34,370 nt of DNA. Origin: JBBRFH01 sp038224615. Its GTDB lineage: Bacteria > Planctomycetota > Phycisphaerae > Tepidisphaerales > Tepidisphaeraceae. Below, in pieces: positions 7,693 to 15,490 of this stretch. The stretch's first letter is position 1; every line of letters begins with the position of its first letter. The position numbers were made by a program, and so were the translations under genes. The stretch lies in NCBI GenBank assembly GCA_038224615.1, contig JBBRFH010000004.1, positions 1 to 34,370 on the forward strand, given 5' to 3'. The notes under the pieces are model-generated. The model ran no database searches. It saw only the letters and a list, made by a program, of their open reading frames with translations, and was not told where the DNA came from.

Positions 7693-8556
7693 GTGTTGGA
7701 TGCGCTGCTGGGCATGCTCGTCGGGCTGATGCTGGGGCTGGCCGTCGCGGGGATCGCCGGCTGGATCCTGCAGCGCCGCCTCCGCGCCGCCGATGAACGC
7801 GCCCGTGAGGCCGAGCGATTGGCAGAACTCGGGACGCTCACCGGGGGACTGGCGCACGAGATCAAGAACCCCCTTTCGACCATCCAACTCAATCTACAAC
7901 TGCTCCAGGAAGACCTCATCTCCGATCGGCTCACCGCGCCGCGCGTGCTGTCGCGGATGGTGACCGTGACGCGCGAAGCCGGACGGTTGCGGGCGATTCT
8001 CGACGATTTCCTGAGATACGCCGGCCGGCTGGAACTACAGCGTGAGCCCGTCGACCTGACCGAGTTGCTGACCGATCTCGTCGACTTTCTGGCCCCGCAG
8101 GCGCAGCAGGGCCGCGTGCAGATTCGCTACACCGCCAGCCCCGAGCCGGTCATCGCCAATGTCGACCCACGGCTGATCAAGCAGGCCGTGCTCAACCTCA
8201 TGCTCAACGCGATGCAGATCATGAGCACCCCGGGCAGCAGCGGGAGCAGCGGGCAAGGCGGCGAACTGATCGTCACCGTCTCCAATGCCGACGGCCGCGC
8301 CCGCATCGCTGTCACCGACACCGGCCCGGGCATCTCCGCCGACGACCAGGCACGCGTTTTCGATGCTTACTTCAGCAAACGCAAAGGCGGCACAGGGCTG
8401 GGCCTGGCGATGACGCGCCGCATTGCCCTCGAGCACGGCGGCGGCATGGAACTACAGAGTGAAGTCGGCAAAGGCTCCTCGTTCTCGATCATCCTGCCGG
8501 TCAGCGCAGAGAATCCGCCGCCGAGCCAAAGCGATCGCGGCGATCGGCCTGGCTGA
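7693..8556 (+). CDS. Sensor histidine kinase, NtrB-like, with N-terminal helix
   Basis: A 287-residue kinase. One hydrophobic helix (about 4-26) anchors it in the membrane, with almost no periplasmic part, so any signal is sensed in or under the membrane. The H-box GGLAHEIKNP holds phospho-acceptor H55. The ATP-binding domain shows an N-box (NLMLNA, N172), G1 DTGPGIS (209-215) and G2 GTGLGLA (233-239). No PAS domain is present. The start is GTG at 7693; an ATG at 7714 would also keep the helix. It sits between a FixJ-like regulator (divergent) and an NtrC-type regulator 182 bp downstream, the more usual partner of this kinase class. Confidence 0.92.
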   Translation: MLDALLGMLVGLMLGLAVAGIAGWILQRRLRAADERAREAERLAELGTLTGGLAHEIKNPLSTIQLNLQLLQEDLISDRLTAPRVLSRMVTVTREAGRLRAILDDFLRYAGRLELQREPVDLTELLTDLVDFLAPQAQQGRVQIRYTASPEPVIANVDPRLIKQAVLNLMLNAMQIMSTPGSSGSSGQGGELIVTVSNADGRARIAVTDTGPGISADDQARVFDAYFSKRKGGTGLGLAMTRRIALEHGGGMELQSEVGKGSSFSIILPVSAENPPPSQSDRGDRPG

Positions 8557-8738
8557 CCGCATCGGCAGCGGCAGAATCGGATTTACGAATCCTCAGGAAT
8601 CAGCACCAATAACCAGCAGGCCATCGGCGTCGCGCGTTTCATTCAGGTCGATTCATGACGATTCGTGGACGTGCTTTCTGTTCCCCGTTGCGCCGCGGTG
8701 AATTCTGTCGCCGTTGCGCATAAGATGGTCGCCGACCG

Positions 8739-10115
8739 ATGCCAGCACCCACCGACTACAAAGCCCGTATCCTCATCGTTGACGATGAAACCGACCACGC
8801 CGAGGTCATGGCCGACGCCCTGGACAGGCTCGGACCTGCGCGCGACATCGCGTTCAATCTTCCCGAGGCGCGCAAGCTGCTCGACAAGAAGCAGTACGAC
8901 GTCATCGTCACCGACCTGATGATGGACGGGGCGCCGCAGGGCCTGGACCTGTTGAAGCTCGCGATGGATCTCACCCCGACGCCGGTTGTCATTCTCGTCA
9001 CCGCGCACGCCGACATCCCCACCTGCAAGAGCGCGCTCAGCCAGGGCGCATTCGATTACATCGAGAAGCCGCTGGATCTCGAGTACCTCCGCGCCAAGGT
9101 ATCGCAGGCGGTCGAGAAATCGGCGCTCCTGCGTGAGAACGAAGTCCTGCAGGCGCAGCTCGTCGAGAGCAGCGGCTTTGAAGGAATCGTCGGACGCTCG
9201 CCGCAGATGCTGCAGGTGATCTCCACGGCAAGGCAGGTCGCCGCCAGCGACATCCCCGTGCTGATCCTCGGCGAAAGCGGCACGGGCAAGGAACTGATCG
9301 CCCGCGCGATCCACAATAACTCCCGCCGTCGCAAGGCCCGGCTCGTCGCACTTAACTGCGCCGGGCTGCAGGAATCAATTCTTGAAGACGAACTTTTCGG
9401 GCACGTCAAAGGCGCATACACGGGCGCCCAGAGCGACCGCGAAGGCCGGTTTGAATACGCCGACCGCGGCACGCTTTTTCTCGACGAGATCGGCGACATG
9501 CCGGCATCGATGCAGGCCAAGCTGCTCCGCGTCCTCGAGAGCGGCGAAGTCGTGCGGCTCGGCAGCAACGATGTCCGCCGGGTCGACGTCCGCATCATCA
9601 GCGCGACAAACCGCAACCTCGACGAGATGGTCGCCGAGAAGCGGTTTCGCGAAGACCTGTACTTCCGCATCAAGGGCATCAGCATCCAGATCCCCCCGCT
9701 GCGTGAGCGCCGCCCGGACATCCCGCTGCTGACGCATTTTTTCATGCAGCAGCAGGCCGAAAAATACGGGAAATCGCTCGATGGCATTGCGCCTGAAGCC
9801 CAGCACGGTCTGATGGGCTTTCACTGGCCGGGCAATGTTCGACAGCTTCGCAGCACGATCGAAAACATGGTCGTCATGAGCCCGGGCCCGACGCTTACGG
9901 CGAAGGATCTCCCAAGCGAGATCAACCCCAAGGCCGCCATGTCCAGCGATGCCAGCCTCGACGCCCTCACCGGAATCAGCCTCGAGCAGGCCGAGCGTGA
10001 ACTCATCCGCAACACGCTGAAGATGACCCAAGGCAACCGCGAACAAGCCTCAAAAATCCTCGGCATCGGCGAACGCACGCTGTACCGCAAGTTGAAAGAG
10101 TACGACCTGACGTGA
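8739..10115 (+). CDS. NtrC-family sigma-54-dependent response regulator
   Basis: A 458-residue activator with three domains. The receiver has D15/D16, phospho-acceptor D59, T88 and K110. The AAA+ domain has Walker A GESGTGK (178-184), the sigma-54 contact loop GAYTGA (225-230, a Phe-to-Tyr form of GAFTGA) and Walker B FLDE (247-250). The C-terminus is a Fis-type helix-turn-helix (about 415-456, with GNREQASKILGIGERTLYRKL). Such proteins use ATP to open sigma-54 promoters. It follows the histidine kinase gene and is probably its partner. No clear Shine-Dalgarno precedes the ATG. The 182-bp gap before it contains no gene. Confidence 0.95.
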   Translation: MPAPTDYKARILIVDDETDHAEVMADALDRLGPARDIAFNLPEARKLLDKKQYDVIVTDLMMDGAPQGLDLLKLAMDLTPTPVVILVTAHADIPTCKSALSQGAFDYIEKPLDLEYLRAKVSQAVEKSALLRENEVLQAQLVESSGFEGIVGRSPQMLQVISTARQVAASDIPVLILGESGTGKELIARAIHNNSRRRKARLVALNCAGLQESILEDELFGHVKGAYTGAQSDREGRFEYADRGTLFLDEIGDMPASMQAKLLRVLESGEVVRLGSNDVRRVDVRIISATNRNLDEMVAEKRFREDLYFRIKGISIQIPPLRERRPDIPLLTHFFMQQQAEKYGKSLDGIAPEAQHGLMGFHWPGNVRQLRSTIENMVVMSPGPTLTAKDLPSEINPKAAMSSDASLDALTGISLEQAERELIRNTLKMTQGNREQASKILGIGERTLYRKLKEYDLT

Positions 10116-10155
10116 CCGCGTAGCGGCGCGGGCATCCGCCGCGCCATTGAATCCC

Positions 10156-10629
10156 ATGACCCACCGCATCGGCCACGGCTACGACATCCACCGGCTCCAG
10201 AACGGCGGCGAACTGCTTATCGGCGGCGTGGTCGTCGCCGGGGGCATCAGTGCCGTCGCCCATTCCGACGGCGACGTCGCCATTCACGCACTCGTTGACG
10301 CCATCCTTGGCGCCCTCGGCGAAGGCGACATCGGCGAGCACTTTCCCGACACCGACCCGACTTGGAAGAACGCCCCCAGCATCGTCTTCCTCACCACCGT
10401 TCTACAGCGCGCCAGGGACCAAGGCTGGCGCGTCGTGAACGCCGACATCACCGTGCAGGCGGAGCGCCCCAAGCTCAAGCCGTTCAAGGCCAGGATCAAA
10501 GCGCTGCTGACCGAAACGCTCGGCGCCCCCGTCAACCTCAAAGCCGGCACCAACGAAGGTTGCGACGCGATCGGCCGCGGCGAAGCGATCGCCGCCCACG
10601 CGGTCGTGTTGCTCGAAAAATCGAACTAG
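10156..10629 (+). CDS. ispF: 2-C-methyl-D-erythritol 2,4-cyclodiphosphate synthase
   Basis: A 157-residue enzyme of the MEP isoprenoid pathway. It converts CDP-ME 2-phosphate into the cyclic diphosphate, releasing CMP, as a cytosolic trimer. The metal ligands D10 and H12 are in RIGHGYDIHRL, and the third His is in the HSDGDVAIHALVDAILG block. The substrate-loop motif FPDTDP and the C-terminal GTNEGCDAIGRGEAIAAHA block are intact. The ATG at 10156 is preferred over an in-frame TTG nine bases upstream because it gives the standard N-terminus. cysS follows 51 bp downstream, so the two may be co-transcribed. Confidence 0.97.
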   Translation: MTHRIGHGYDIHRLQNGGELLIGGVVVAGGISAVAHSDGDVAIHALVDAILGALGEGDIGEHFPDTDPTWKNAPSIVFLTTVLQRARDQGWRVVNADITVQAERPKLKPFKARIKALLTETLGAPVNLKAGTNEGCDAIGRGEAIAAHAVVLLEKSN

Positions 10630-10680
10630 CTACAGTCTCCGGCAGTGTCCCAATCGGCAATCGTAAATCGGCAAGCGCAA

Positions 10681-12156
10681 ATGGCTTCTCTCCGCGTCTA
10701 CAACACCCTCACCGGCGAAAAGGAACCCTTCGAGCCGGTCCACCCCGGGCGGGTCGGGATTTACCTTTGTGGGCCTACCGTCTACAAGCCGCCACACATC
10801 GGCCACCTGGTCGGGCCGGTGATCTTCGATGCGGTCAAGCGATACCTGAGCTTCAAAGGCTACAAGGTGACGTGGGTCGTCAACATCACCGACGTCGACG
10901 ACAAGATCATCAACGAAGCCGCCGCGCGAGGCATCGAGTTCAAGGCGCTTGCCGACGAGCAGACGAAGCTCTACTGGGGCATCCTCGACGAACTCGGCGT
11001 GAAGCAGTCGATCGATCACTTTCCCATGGCCAGCGAGCACATGCCGGAAATCCTCGCCATGACGCGGAAGCTCATCGACAAGGGCAACGCCTACGCGACC
11101 GAGAGCGGCGACGTCTGGTTCAGTACCGCGAGCGACCCCGATTACGGCAAACTCTCCAATCGCCGGCTCGAAGACCAGGAAGCCGGCCTGCGCGACCTGG
11201 CGGGCGGCGGCAAAAAACATCCCGCCGACTTCGCGCTGTGGAAATCCGCCAAACCCGGCGAGCCCGCGTGGGACAGCCCCTGGGGACGCGGCCGGCCGGG
11301 CTGGCACATCGAGTGCTCAGCCATGAGCCAGAAATACCTCGGCGACACCTTCGACATCCACGGCGGCGGCGACGACCTCAAGTTCCCCCATCACGAAAAC
11401 GAACTGGCGCAGTCCGAATGCTGCACCGGCAAAACCTTCGTGAAGTATTGGATGCACAACGGCCTGACCCGCATCAAGACCAAGAGCGCCAGCGGCGAAT
11501 GGAAAACCGAGAAAGAATCCAAGTCCCTGGGCAACACCCGCGACGCCCGCGAACTGGTCGACATGCACGGCCCGGACGTCATCCGCTACCTGCTGCTCTC
11601 CTCTCACTACCGCAGCCCCATCGAATTCAGCGACGACGCGATCGCCAACGTGAAGAAAGCCATCGGCGTCTTTACGCGTCTGTTCGAGCGAGTCGCGCCG
11701 TTCATGCCGACTCCTGCGGGGTCGGATCCGACTCAACAGGAGCCGGCGTGGGACGAAATCTCAAGGCCTTACGCGGAGAAATTCGTCGCCGGCATGGACG
11801 ACGACTTCAACACCGCCGGTGCGATCGCGGCGCTGCACGAACTTGCCGGTGCGATCAATGGTGAGATCGAAAAATCCGCTGTCGAAAGCACCCGGGATGC
11901 CGCAGCGATCGCACGCATCGCCCGCGCCGCGGCGACGTTTCGCCGGCTGTCACAACTGCTCGGCCTCGCGTTCACCGCGCCGAAAAGGCAGGACGAGGGG
12001 TTGGCCGACCAGCTCATGCAACTGATCATCGAACTCCGCGCCACCTCGCGTAAGGACAAGAACTTCGCCATGGCCGACGCCATTCGTAACGGCCTGACCA
12101 AGATTGGCGTCACGCTGGAAGACAAGAAGGACGGCACAATCTGGCGGAAGAATTAG
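10681..12156 (+). CDS. cysS: Cysteinyl-tRNA synthetase
   Basis: A 491-residue class I synthetase that charges tRNA-Cys. Zinc and substrate ligands include C30 (YLCGPTVY) and the Cys in HIECSAMS; the HIGH motif is H39-I-G-H42. The HGGGDDLKFPHHENE block is intact. The signature near the C-terminal half of the catalytic core reads K278-E-S-K-S282 instead of KMSKS, so Met is replaced by Glu while both lysines remain. The C-terminal DALR-like anticodon-binding helices follow. The ATG at 10681 is chosen over an in-frame GTG at 10645 that would add a tail made of spacer words. The spacer carries AATCGGCAATCGTAAATCGG, another word-like repeat. Confidence 0.97.
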   Translation: MASLRVYNTLTGEKEPFEPVHPGRVGIYLCGPTVYKPPHIGHLVGPVIFDAVKRYLSFKGYKVTWVVNITDVDDKIINEAAARGIEFKALADEQTKLYWGILDELGVKQSIDHFPMASEHMPEILAMTRKLIDKGNAYATESGDVWFSTASDPDYGKLSNRRLEDQEAGLRDLAGGGKKHPADFALWKSAKPGEPAWDSPWGRGRPGWHIECSAMSQKYLGDTFDIHGGGDDLKFPHHENELAQSECCTGKTFVKYWMHNGLTRIKTKSASGEWKTEKESKSLGNTRDARELVDMHGPDVIRYLLLSSHYRSPIEFSDDAIANVKKAIGVFTRLFERVAPFMPTPAGSDPTQQEPAWDEISRPYAEKFVAGMDDDFNTAGAIAALHELAGAINGEIEKSAVESTRDAAAIARIARAAATFRRLSQLLGLAFTAPKRQDEGLADQLMQLIIELRATSRKDKNFAMADAIRNGLTKIGVTLEDKKDGTIWRKN

Positions 12157-12226
12157 CCGCAGATAGACGCCGATGAACGCAGATCAGAATCTGCATCATC
12201 GGCGTTTATCTGCGTTCATGTGCGGC
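12156..12226. repeat. CGCAGAT-family hairpin between cysS and ruvC
   Basis: GCCGC at 12156-12160 pairs with GCGGC at 12222-12226. Inside, the left segment with GACGCCGATGA followed by CGCAGAT pairs with the right segment carrying ATCTGC, TCATCGGCGT and ATCTGCG. The right arm has an extra GTTCAT. The element begins at the last base of the cysS stop codon and ends six bases before the ruvC start, filling almost the whole gap. Confidence 0.85.
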
Positions 12227-12231
12227 TACCG

Positions 12232-12714
12232 ATGCGAATCCTTGGCATAGATCCCGGCCTGCAGCTCACCGGTTATGGCGTGATCGAGTTCGATCTGCGC
12301 AAGCCAAAACTCATCGACGCGGGCGTCATCCGGCTCAACGCCCGGCTTTCCGTTGCAAAGCGATTGGTCGAGATCGAAACCGAACTCGTGTCGATCCTCA
12401 CCGAGCACAAGCCCGCCGTCGTAGCGGTCGAAACGCTCTACGCGCACTACGCCCACCCGCGCACCGCGATCATCATGGGGCACGCGCGGGGGGTGATTCT
12501 GCTGGCCGCGCAGCGGCAAAATGTCGCGATCCACGAATACGCCGCCAATCGCATCAAGAAAAACCTGACCGGCAACGGCCACGCGGGCAAGGCGCAGATG
12601 CAGCGAGCGATCCAATCCCTCTGGAATCTCGACGTCCCGCCCGACCCCCCCGACGTCGCCGACGCGTTGGCGATCGCGCTGTGCTGTGGCCGGGCGATGC
12701 ATGCGAAGACATGA
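12232..12714 (+). CDS. ruvC: Holliday junction resolvase RuvC
   Basis: A 160-residue endonuclease that cuts four-way junctions late in recombination, acting with RuvAB. Catalytic acids are D7 (GIDPG), E67 (AVETLY), and D141/D144 (PPDVADALAIAL). Length and order match the family. The ATG at 12232 gives the standard MRILGIDPG start; an in-frame GTG at 12220 lies within the repeat. There is no Shine-Dalgarno, since the space before the start is the hairpin. No ruvA or ruvB is in the window. Confidence 0.96.
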   Translation: MRILGIDPGLQLTGYGVIEFDLRKPKLIDAGVIRLNARLSVAKRLVEIETELVSILTEHKPAVVAVETLYAHYAHPRTAIIMGHARGVILLAAQRQNVAIHEYAANRIKKNLTGNGHAGKAQMQRAIQSLWNLDVPPDPPDVADALAIALCCGRAMHAKT

Positions 12715-12749
12715 AAGGGAATTAGCCACCGGTGGGGTCGTGGGCGGTC

Positions 12750-12755
12750 TATAAT
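12750..12755 (+). promoter_or_regulatory. Perfect -10 box upstream of the lipoprotein gene
   Basis: TATAAT lies 63 bp upstream of the start at 12819. No good -35 hexamer is seen at 16-18 bp; a CCACCGGTGG palindrome sits at 12728-12737, where an activator or repressor could bind. The call rests on the -10 match and its position. Confidence 0.5.
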
Positions 12756-12818
12756 GAAAGTGAAGAACAGGGATGTCCCAGTTCTCGCTGAAGGAACCCC
12801 GTTTACCGGAGGAACACC

Positions 12819-13256
12819 ATGTTTCGAGGAACTCTGGCTGTGCTCGCAATTGCGGGCTTTATCGCTGTTGGTTGTGACACGAAGGACCAGCCGAAGGCAT
12901 CATCGCCGGAGGTGAAGGATACGGCCCAGAAAGCAGGCAAAGAAGCCGCCAACGCGCTGGATAAGGCGCAGGACAAGACGCAGGATGCGACCGCCGCCGC
13001 CAAAGACACGGCTGGCAAATCGGAGACGGCGGCGAAGGACGGTGCCGACGCCATCCAGAACAGCATCGACGACCTCACCTCCAAGGCCAAGACCGCCTGC
13101 AAGGAGATGAAGTGGACCGATGCCGAGAACTATGTGAAGCAGATCGAAGAAAAGAAGTCGATGCTTCCGGCCGATAAGCAGGCCCCGGTTGAGACGGCGC
13201 TTGCCGAAGTCAAGAAGCTGATCTCGGCGGGCAAGAGCATGACGATGCCGAAGTAA
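12819..13256 (+). CDS. Small Ala/Lys/Asp-rich lipoprotein
   Basis: A 145-residue protein with a short signal peptide ending in IAVGC, so C19 is the likely lipidated residue. Residues 30-85 are dominated by Ala, Lys, Asp and Thr in a spacing that suggests a long amphipathic helix, similar in look to LEA-like or apolipoprotein-like helices. The C-terminal 50 residues carry two Cys-poor helical segments (KSMLPADKQAPVETALAEVK). A GGAGGA site precedes the ATG and a TATAAT lies upstream, so it is probably strongly and separately expressed. A strong terminator follows. The function is unknown; an envelope role is inferred from the lipobox. Confidence 0.75.
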   Translation: MFRGTLAVLAIAGFIAVGCDTKDQPKASSPEVKDTAQKAGKEAANALDKAQDKTQDATAAAKDTAGKSETAAKDGADAIQNSIDDLTSKAKTACKEMKWTDAENYVKQIEEKKSMLPADKQAPVETALAEVKKLISAGKSMTMPK

Positions 13257-13300
13257 GTTCGCATCCCGATTTCATCAGACTGACCTGAACGCAACCTGTC

Positions 13301-13338
13301 GGCTCGCGCGGCCTTAGTGCCGCGCGAGCCGTTTTATT
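13301..13338 (+). terminator. Strong Rho-independent terminator
   Basis: GGCTCGCGCGGC (13301-13312) pairs exactly with 13319-13330 around the loop CTTAGT and is followed by GTTTTATTT. It ends the lipoprotein transcript and separates it from mscL. Confidence 0.92.
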
Positions 13339-13410
13339 TGGTAGAGTTTCGCCGCACTGAGAGATACCTACGGCCGTCCGTAAGCACGGCCCGCATCGGA
13401 AGGACAGGTT

Positions 13411-13869
13411 ATGAAGCTGATTGCAGAGTTCCGGGATTTCATCATCAAGGGCAACGCGTTCGACCTTGCGGTCGGCGTGATCATCGGCGTAGCATTCGGA
13501 GCGACGGTCAAGTCGCTCGTCGACGACGTGATGATGCCCCCGCTCGGCTACCTGATGGGCGGCGTCGATTTTGCAGACAAGGCGGTGCAACTCGCGCCGG
13601 CGCTGCACCCGGGAGATACGCATCCGCTTTGGCGGACAACCATCTCGAAGGAGATTCCTGCCGTGCTCATCAGCTACGGCAAGTTTATCAACACGCTGAT
13701 CGCATTGCTGATCCAAGGCTTCGCCGTTTTCATGGTGGTGAAGGTGATCAACGCCGCCAAGCGCCGCTTTGAGAAGCAGAAGCAAGTCGAAGCCGCCGCT
13801 CCCGCGGTCCCGCCGGCCGATGTGCAGTTGCTCGCCGAGATCCGCGATATTCTGAAGTCAAAGGCGTAG
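13411..13869 (+). CDS. mscL: Large-conductance mechanosensitive channel
   Basis: A 152-residue inner-membrane channel that opens under membrane tension to release solutes during osmotic downshock. The N-terminal helix and TM1 are typical (FRDFIIKGNAFDLAVGVIIGVAFGATVKSLVDD), followed by the MMPPLGYL motif, a periplasmic loop of average length, TM2 (about 90-112, INTLIALLIQGFAVFMVVKVIN) and a charged C-terminal helix. The AAGGACAGGTT site before the ATG supports the start. The DUF481 gene starts 73 bp downstream and could share the transcript. The loop holds a TTISKEIPAVLISYGKFIN segment as usual. Confidence 0.97.
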   Translation: MKLIAEFRDFIIKGNAFDLAVGVIIGVAFGATVKSLVDDVMMPPLGYLMGGVDFADKAVQLAPALHPGDTHPLWRTTISKEIPAVLISYGKFINTLIALLIQGFAVFMVVKVINAAKRRFEKQKQVEAAAPAVPPADVQLLAEIRDILKSKA

Positions 13870-13941
13870 ATGATTGCGTCACGCGGAGTTGCTCGCGGCG
13901 TCCCTGTGGGCATGATGTCTCGCCCGACAGGAGTTCGCCGT

Positions 13942-14958
13942 ATGAAGTTGATGCTCGCCAGCGCTGCGTTGTTCGTCGCGTCGTCCATTGCGATCGCCGA
14001 CACCGTCGTTCTTAACAACGGCGACACCCTCAACGGAAAGATCGGCCAGGTGACGTCTGCGACGCTGGAATTCACCTCGCCGGCGTTCGGCAAGGTGAAC
14101 ATCCCGGTCGGCAACCTGAAGATGTACAAATTCGATGCACCCGTCAAGGTGCAACCGAAGCACGCAACCGCGTTCACCGACACCGTCAGTGGCGCGGGCA
14201 CGGACGCGAAGGTGGGCGAGAAGCAGTATCCGCTCGACGCGCTCAAGTACATCAATCCGCCCGCACAGGAATGGACCGGCGCCGTCATCGCTAATCTCGC
14301 GGTGGCGCGCGGAAATACCAACAAGATGACCGTCGGCGCCGAAGCCAACGCGGCGCTGCGCCGCGAGGACGAATGGTTCAACGACCGCTACACCCTCGGC
14401 GCTGGCTACAACTTCGGGCGCAGCGGCGGTGGCGCGAGCGGCGATGAGGCGATTACCGACACCAACAACTGGCAGACCACCGCCAAGTGGGACAAGTTCT
14501 GGAGCGAAAAACTGTACGGCTACACGAACGTCAAGCTCGAGCATGACGCCATTGCCGACCTCTATTATCGCGTGACCCCCGGCGTCGGCCTGGGTTATCA
14601 ATGGCTCGAAGGCCCGAAGACGAACTTCAACACCGAAGCCGGCTTCAGCTATGTCCACGAGGCGTACAACCAGGCCGACGGAACCGTCGACAACAACGAC
14701 AGCATTTCGCTCCGCTTTGCCTATCACTTGGAGCACCTGTTGAGCGACAACGCGTCGCTGTTTCACAATCTCGAGTACGTGCCGGCGATCGACGACCCCG
14801 GCGACTACAACCTCGCCGCCGACATCGGCATGAAGTTCAAGATCACCGGCAACTTCCTCGCCCAGATCAAGCTCGAATACCGCCGCGACAGCACGCCTGC
14901 GGATGAAGCACTTAAGAACGACCTGCTCTGGACCATGGGGCTGGGCTGGCAATTCTGA
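13942..14958 (+). CDS. DUF481 outer-membrane beta-barrel protein
   Basis: A 338-residue secreted protein. Residues 1-19 form a signal peptide (MKLMLASAALFVASSIAIA). A small beta domain (about 20-70, DTVVLNNGDTLNGKIGQV) precedes the DUF481/YdiY-like region from about 110 to the end. That region is rich in alternating strands and ends in Phe (GLGWQF), as expected for an outer-membrane barrel. Its function in the family is not established; it may be a pore or an envelope-homeostasis protein. The ATG at 13942 has ACAGGAG upstream and gives the signal peptide, so the longer in-frame start at 13870 is less likely. Confidence 0.85.
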   Translation: MKLMLASAALFVASSIAIADTVVLNNGDTLNGKIGQVTSATLEFTSPAFGKVNIPVGNLKMYKFDAPVKVQPKHATAFTDTVSGAGTDAKVGEKQYPLDALKYINPPAQEWTGAVIANLAVARGNTNKMTVGAEANAALRREDEWFNDRYTLGAGYNFGRSGGGASGDEAITDTNNWQTTAKWDKFWSEKLYGYTNVKLEHDAIADLYYRVTPGVGLGYQWLEGPKTNFNTEAGFSYVHEAYNQADGTVDNNDSISLRFAYHLEHLLSDNASLFHNLEYVPAIDDPGDYNLAADIGMKFKITGNFLAQIKLEYRRDSTPADEALKNDLLWTMGLGWQF

Positions 14959-14960
14959 GC

Positions 14961-15040
14961 GGGCTTGGGTTTGCCAAAATAGCACGACGCATTCCGCAAT
15001 TCCCCAAGCCCCAGTCCCCAAGCCCCAAGCCCCATTCCCC
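14961..15040. repeat. Word-repeat island GGGCTTGGG / CCCCAAGCCCC
   Basis: GGGCTTGGG (14961-14969) is complementary to several copies of CCCAAGCCC at 15003-15035. The block starts two bases after the DUF481 stop codon. Several alternative stems are possible, so it could act as a transcript end. A related block occurs at 18002-18027. Confidence 0.7.
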
Positions 15041-15046
15041 AGCCGG

Positions 15047-15088
15047 TGGACAAACCGACCAGCCCCGTCTATATTCGTCTAAACGAAT
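15047..15088 (+). promoter_or_regulatory. arsR promoter with overlapping ArsR-type operator
   Basis: TGGACA (15047-15052) and TATATT (15070-15075) are 17 bp apart and match five of six bases each to the sigma-70 consensus. The palindrome ATTCG-N6-CGAAT (15073-15088) overlaps the -10 box and the start region. A start about 7 bases after the -10 box would lie near 15082, only five bases before the arsR ATG at 15087. ArsR-family repressors bind such short palindromes over promoters and leave when arsenite binds. Confidence 0.75.
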
Positions 15089-15440
15089 GAAGTTGAAACA
15101 GCCCAAGCTCAGCTCGATCGACCTGATTTTCCGGGCGTTCTCCGATCGCACGCGGCTGCGGATTCTCAATCTGCTGCAGGGGCGTGAGGAGTTGTGCGTG
15201 TGCGACATCATTGCGGTGATCGCCGCCCCGCAGCCGAAGATCTCGCGGCACCTGGGGTATCTCCGCCGCGCCGGGCTGGTGTCGGCGCGGAAGGAAGGTT
15301 TGTGGGTTCACTACCGCCTGCTCCCAGCGGGCAGCCCGTTCCACAAGAAAATGCTGGAGTGCCTTTCGTGCTGTCTCGGCGACGTCCCCGAGCTGAAGGC
15401 CGACCGCGCCCAGCTCATGGCCGGCGACTGCTGCGGGTGA
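15087..15440 (+). CDS. arsR: ArsR-family arsenite-responsive repressor
   Basis: A 117-residue winged-helix repressor. Residues 36-42 (ELCVCDI) hold C37 and C39, the classic As(III)/Sb(III) ligands of the alpha-3 type. The recognition helix region is APQPKISRHLGYLRRAGLVSARKEG. Extra Cys pairs near residue 92 (SCCLGD) and at the C-terminus (DCCG) could provide a third ligand. It autoregulates through the operator at its own start. The mRNA would be nearly leaderless, with no Shine-Dalgarno. arsC, acr3 and arsM follow on the same strand. It is the first gene of the operon. Confidence 0.95.
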   Translation: MKLKQPKLSSIDLIFRAFSDRTRLRILNLLQGREELCVCDIIAVIAAPQPKISRHLGYLRRAGLVSARKEGLWVHYRLLPAGSPFHKKMLECLSCCLGDVPELKADRAQLMAGDCCG

Positions 15441-15455
15441 GTTTTTTTGGACTGT

Positions 15456-15474
15456 TATATTCGCCGGAGCGAAT
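15456..15474 (+). promoter_or_regulatory. Second ArsR-type operator, with -10-like box
   Basis: ATTCG-N6-CGAAT at 15459-15474 repeats the half-sites and spacing of the operator at 15073-15088, again preceded by TAT so that TATATT (15456-15461) forms a -10-like box. No good -35 hexamer lies at 16-18 bp. It sits in the 50-bp gap between arsR and arsC and could give the rest of the operon its own arsenite control. Confidence 0.7.
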
Positions 15475-15490
15475 TTAGTGAGGCATTGAT

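Noticed and set aside
10362..11864. A 500-codon plus-strand frame over ispF and cysS
   Set aside because: It overlaps two certain genes in another frame and is Arg/His-rich throughout.
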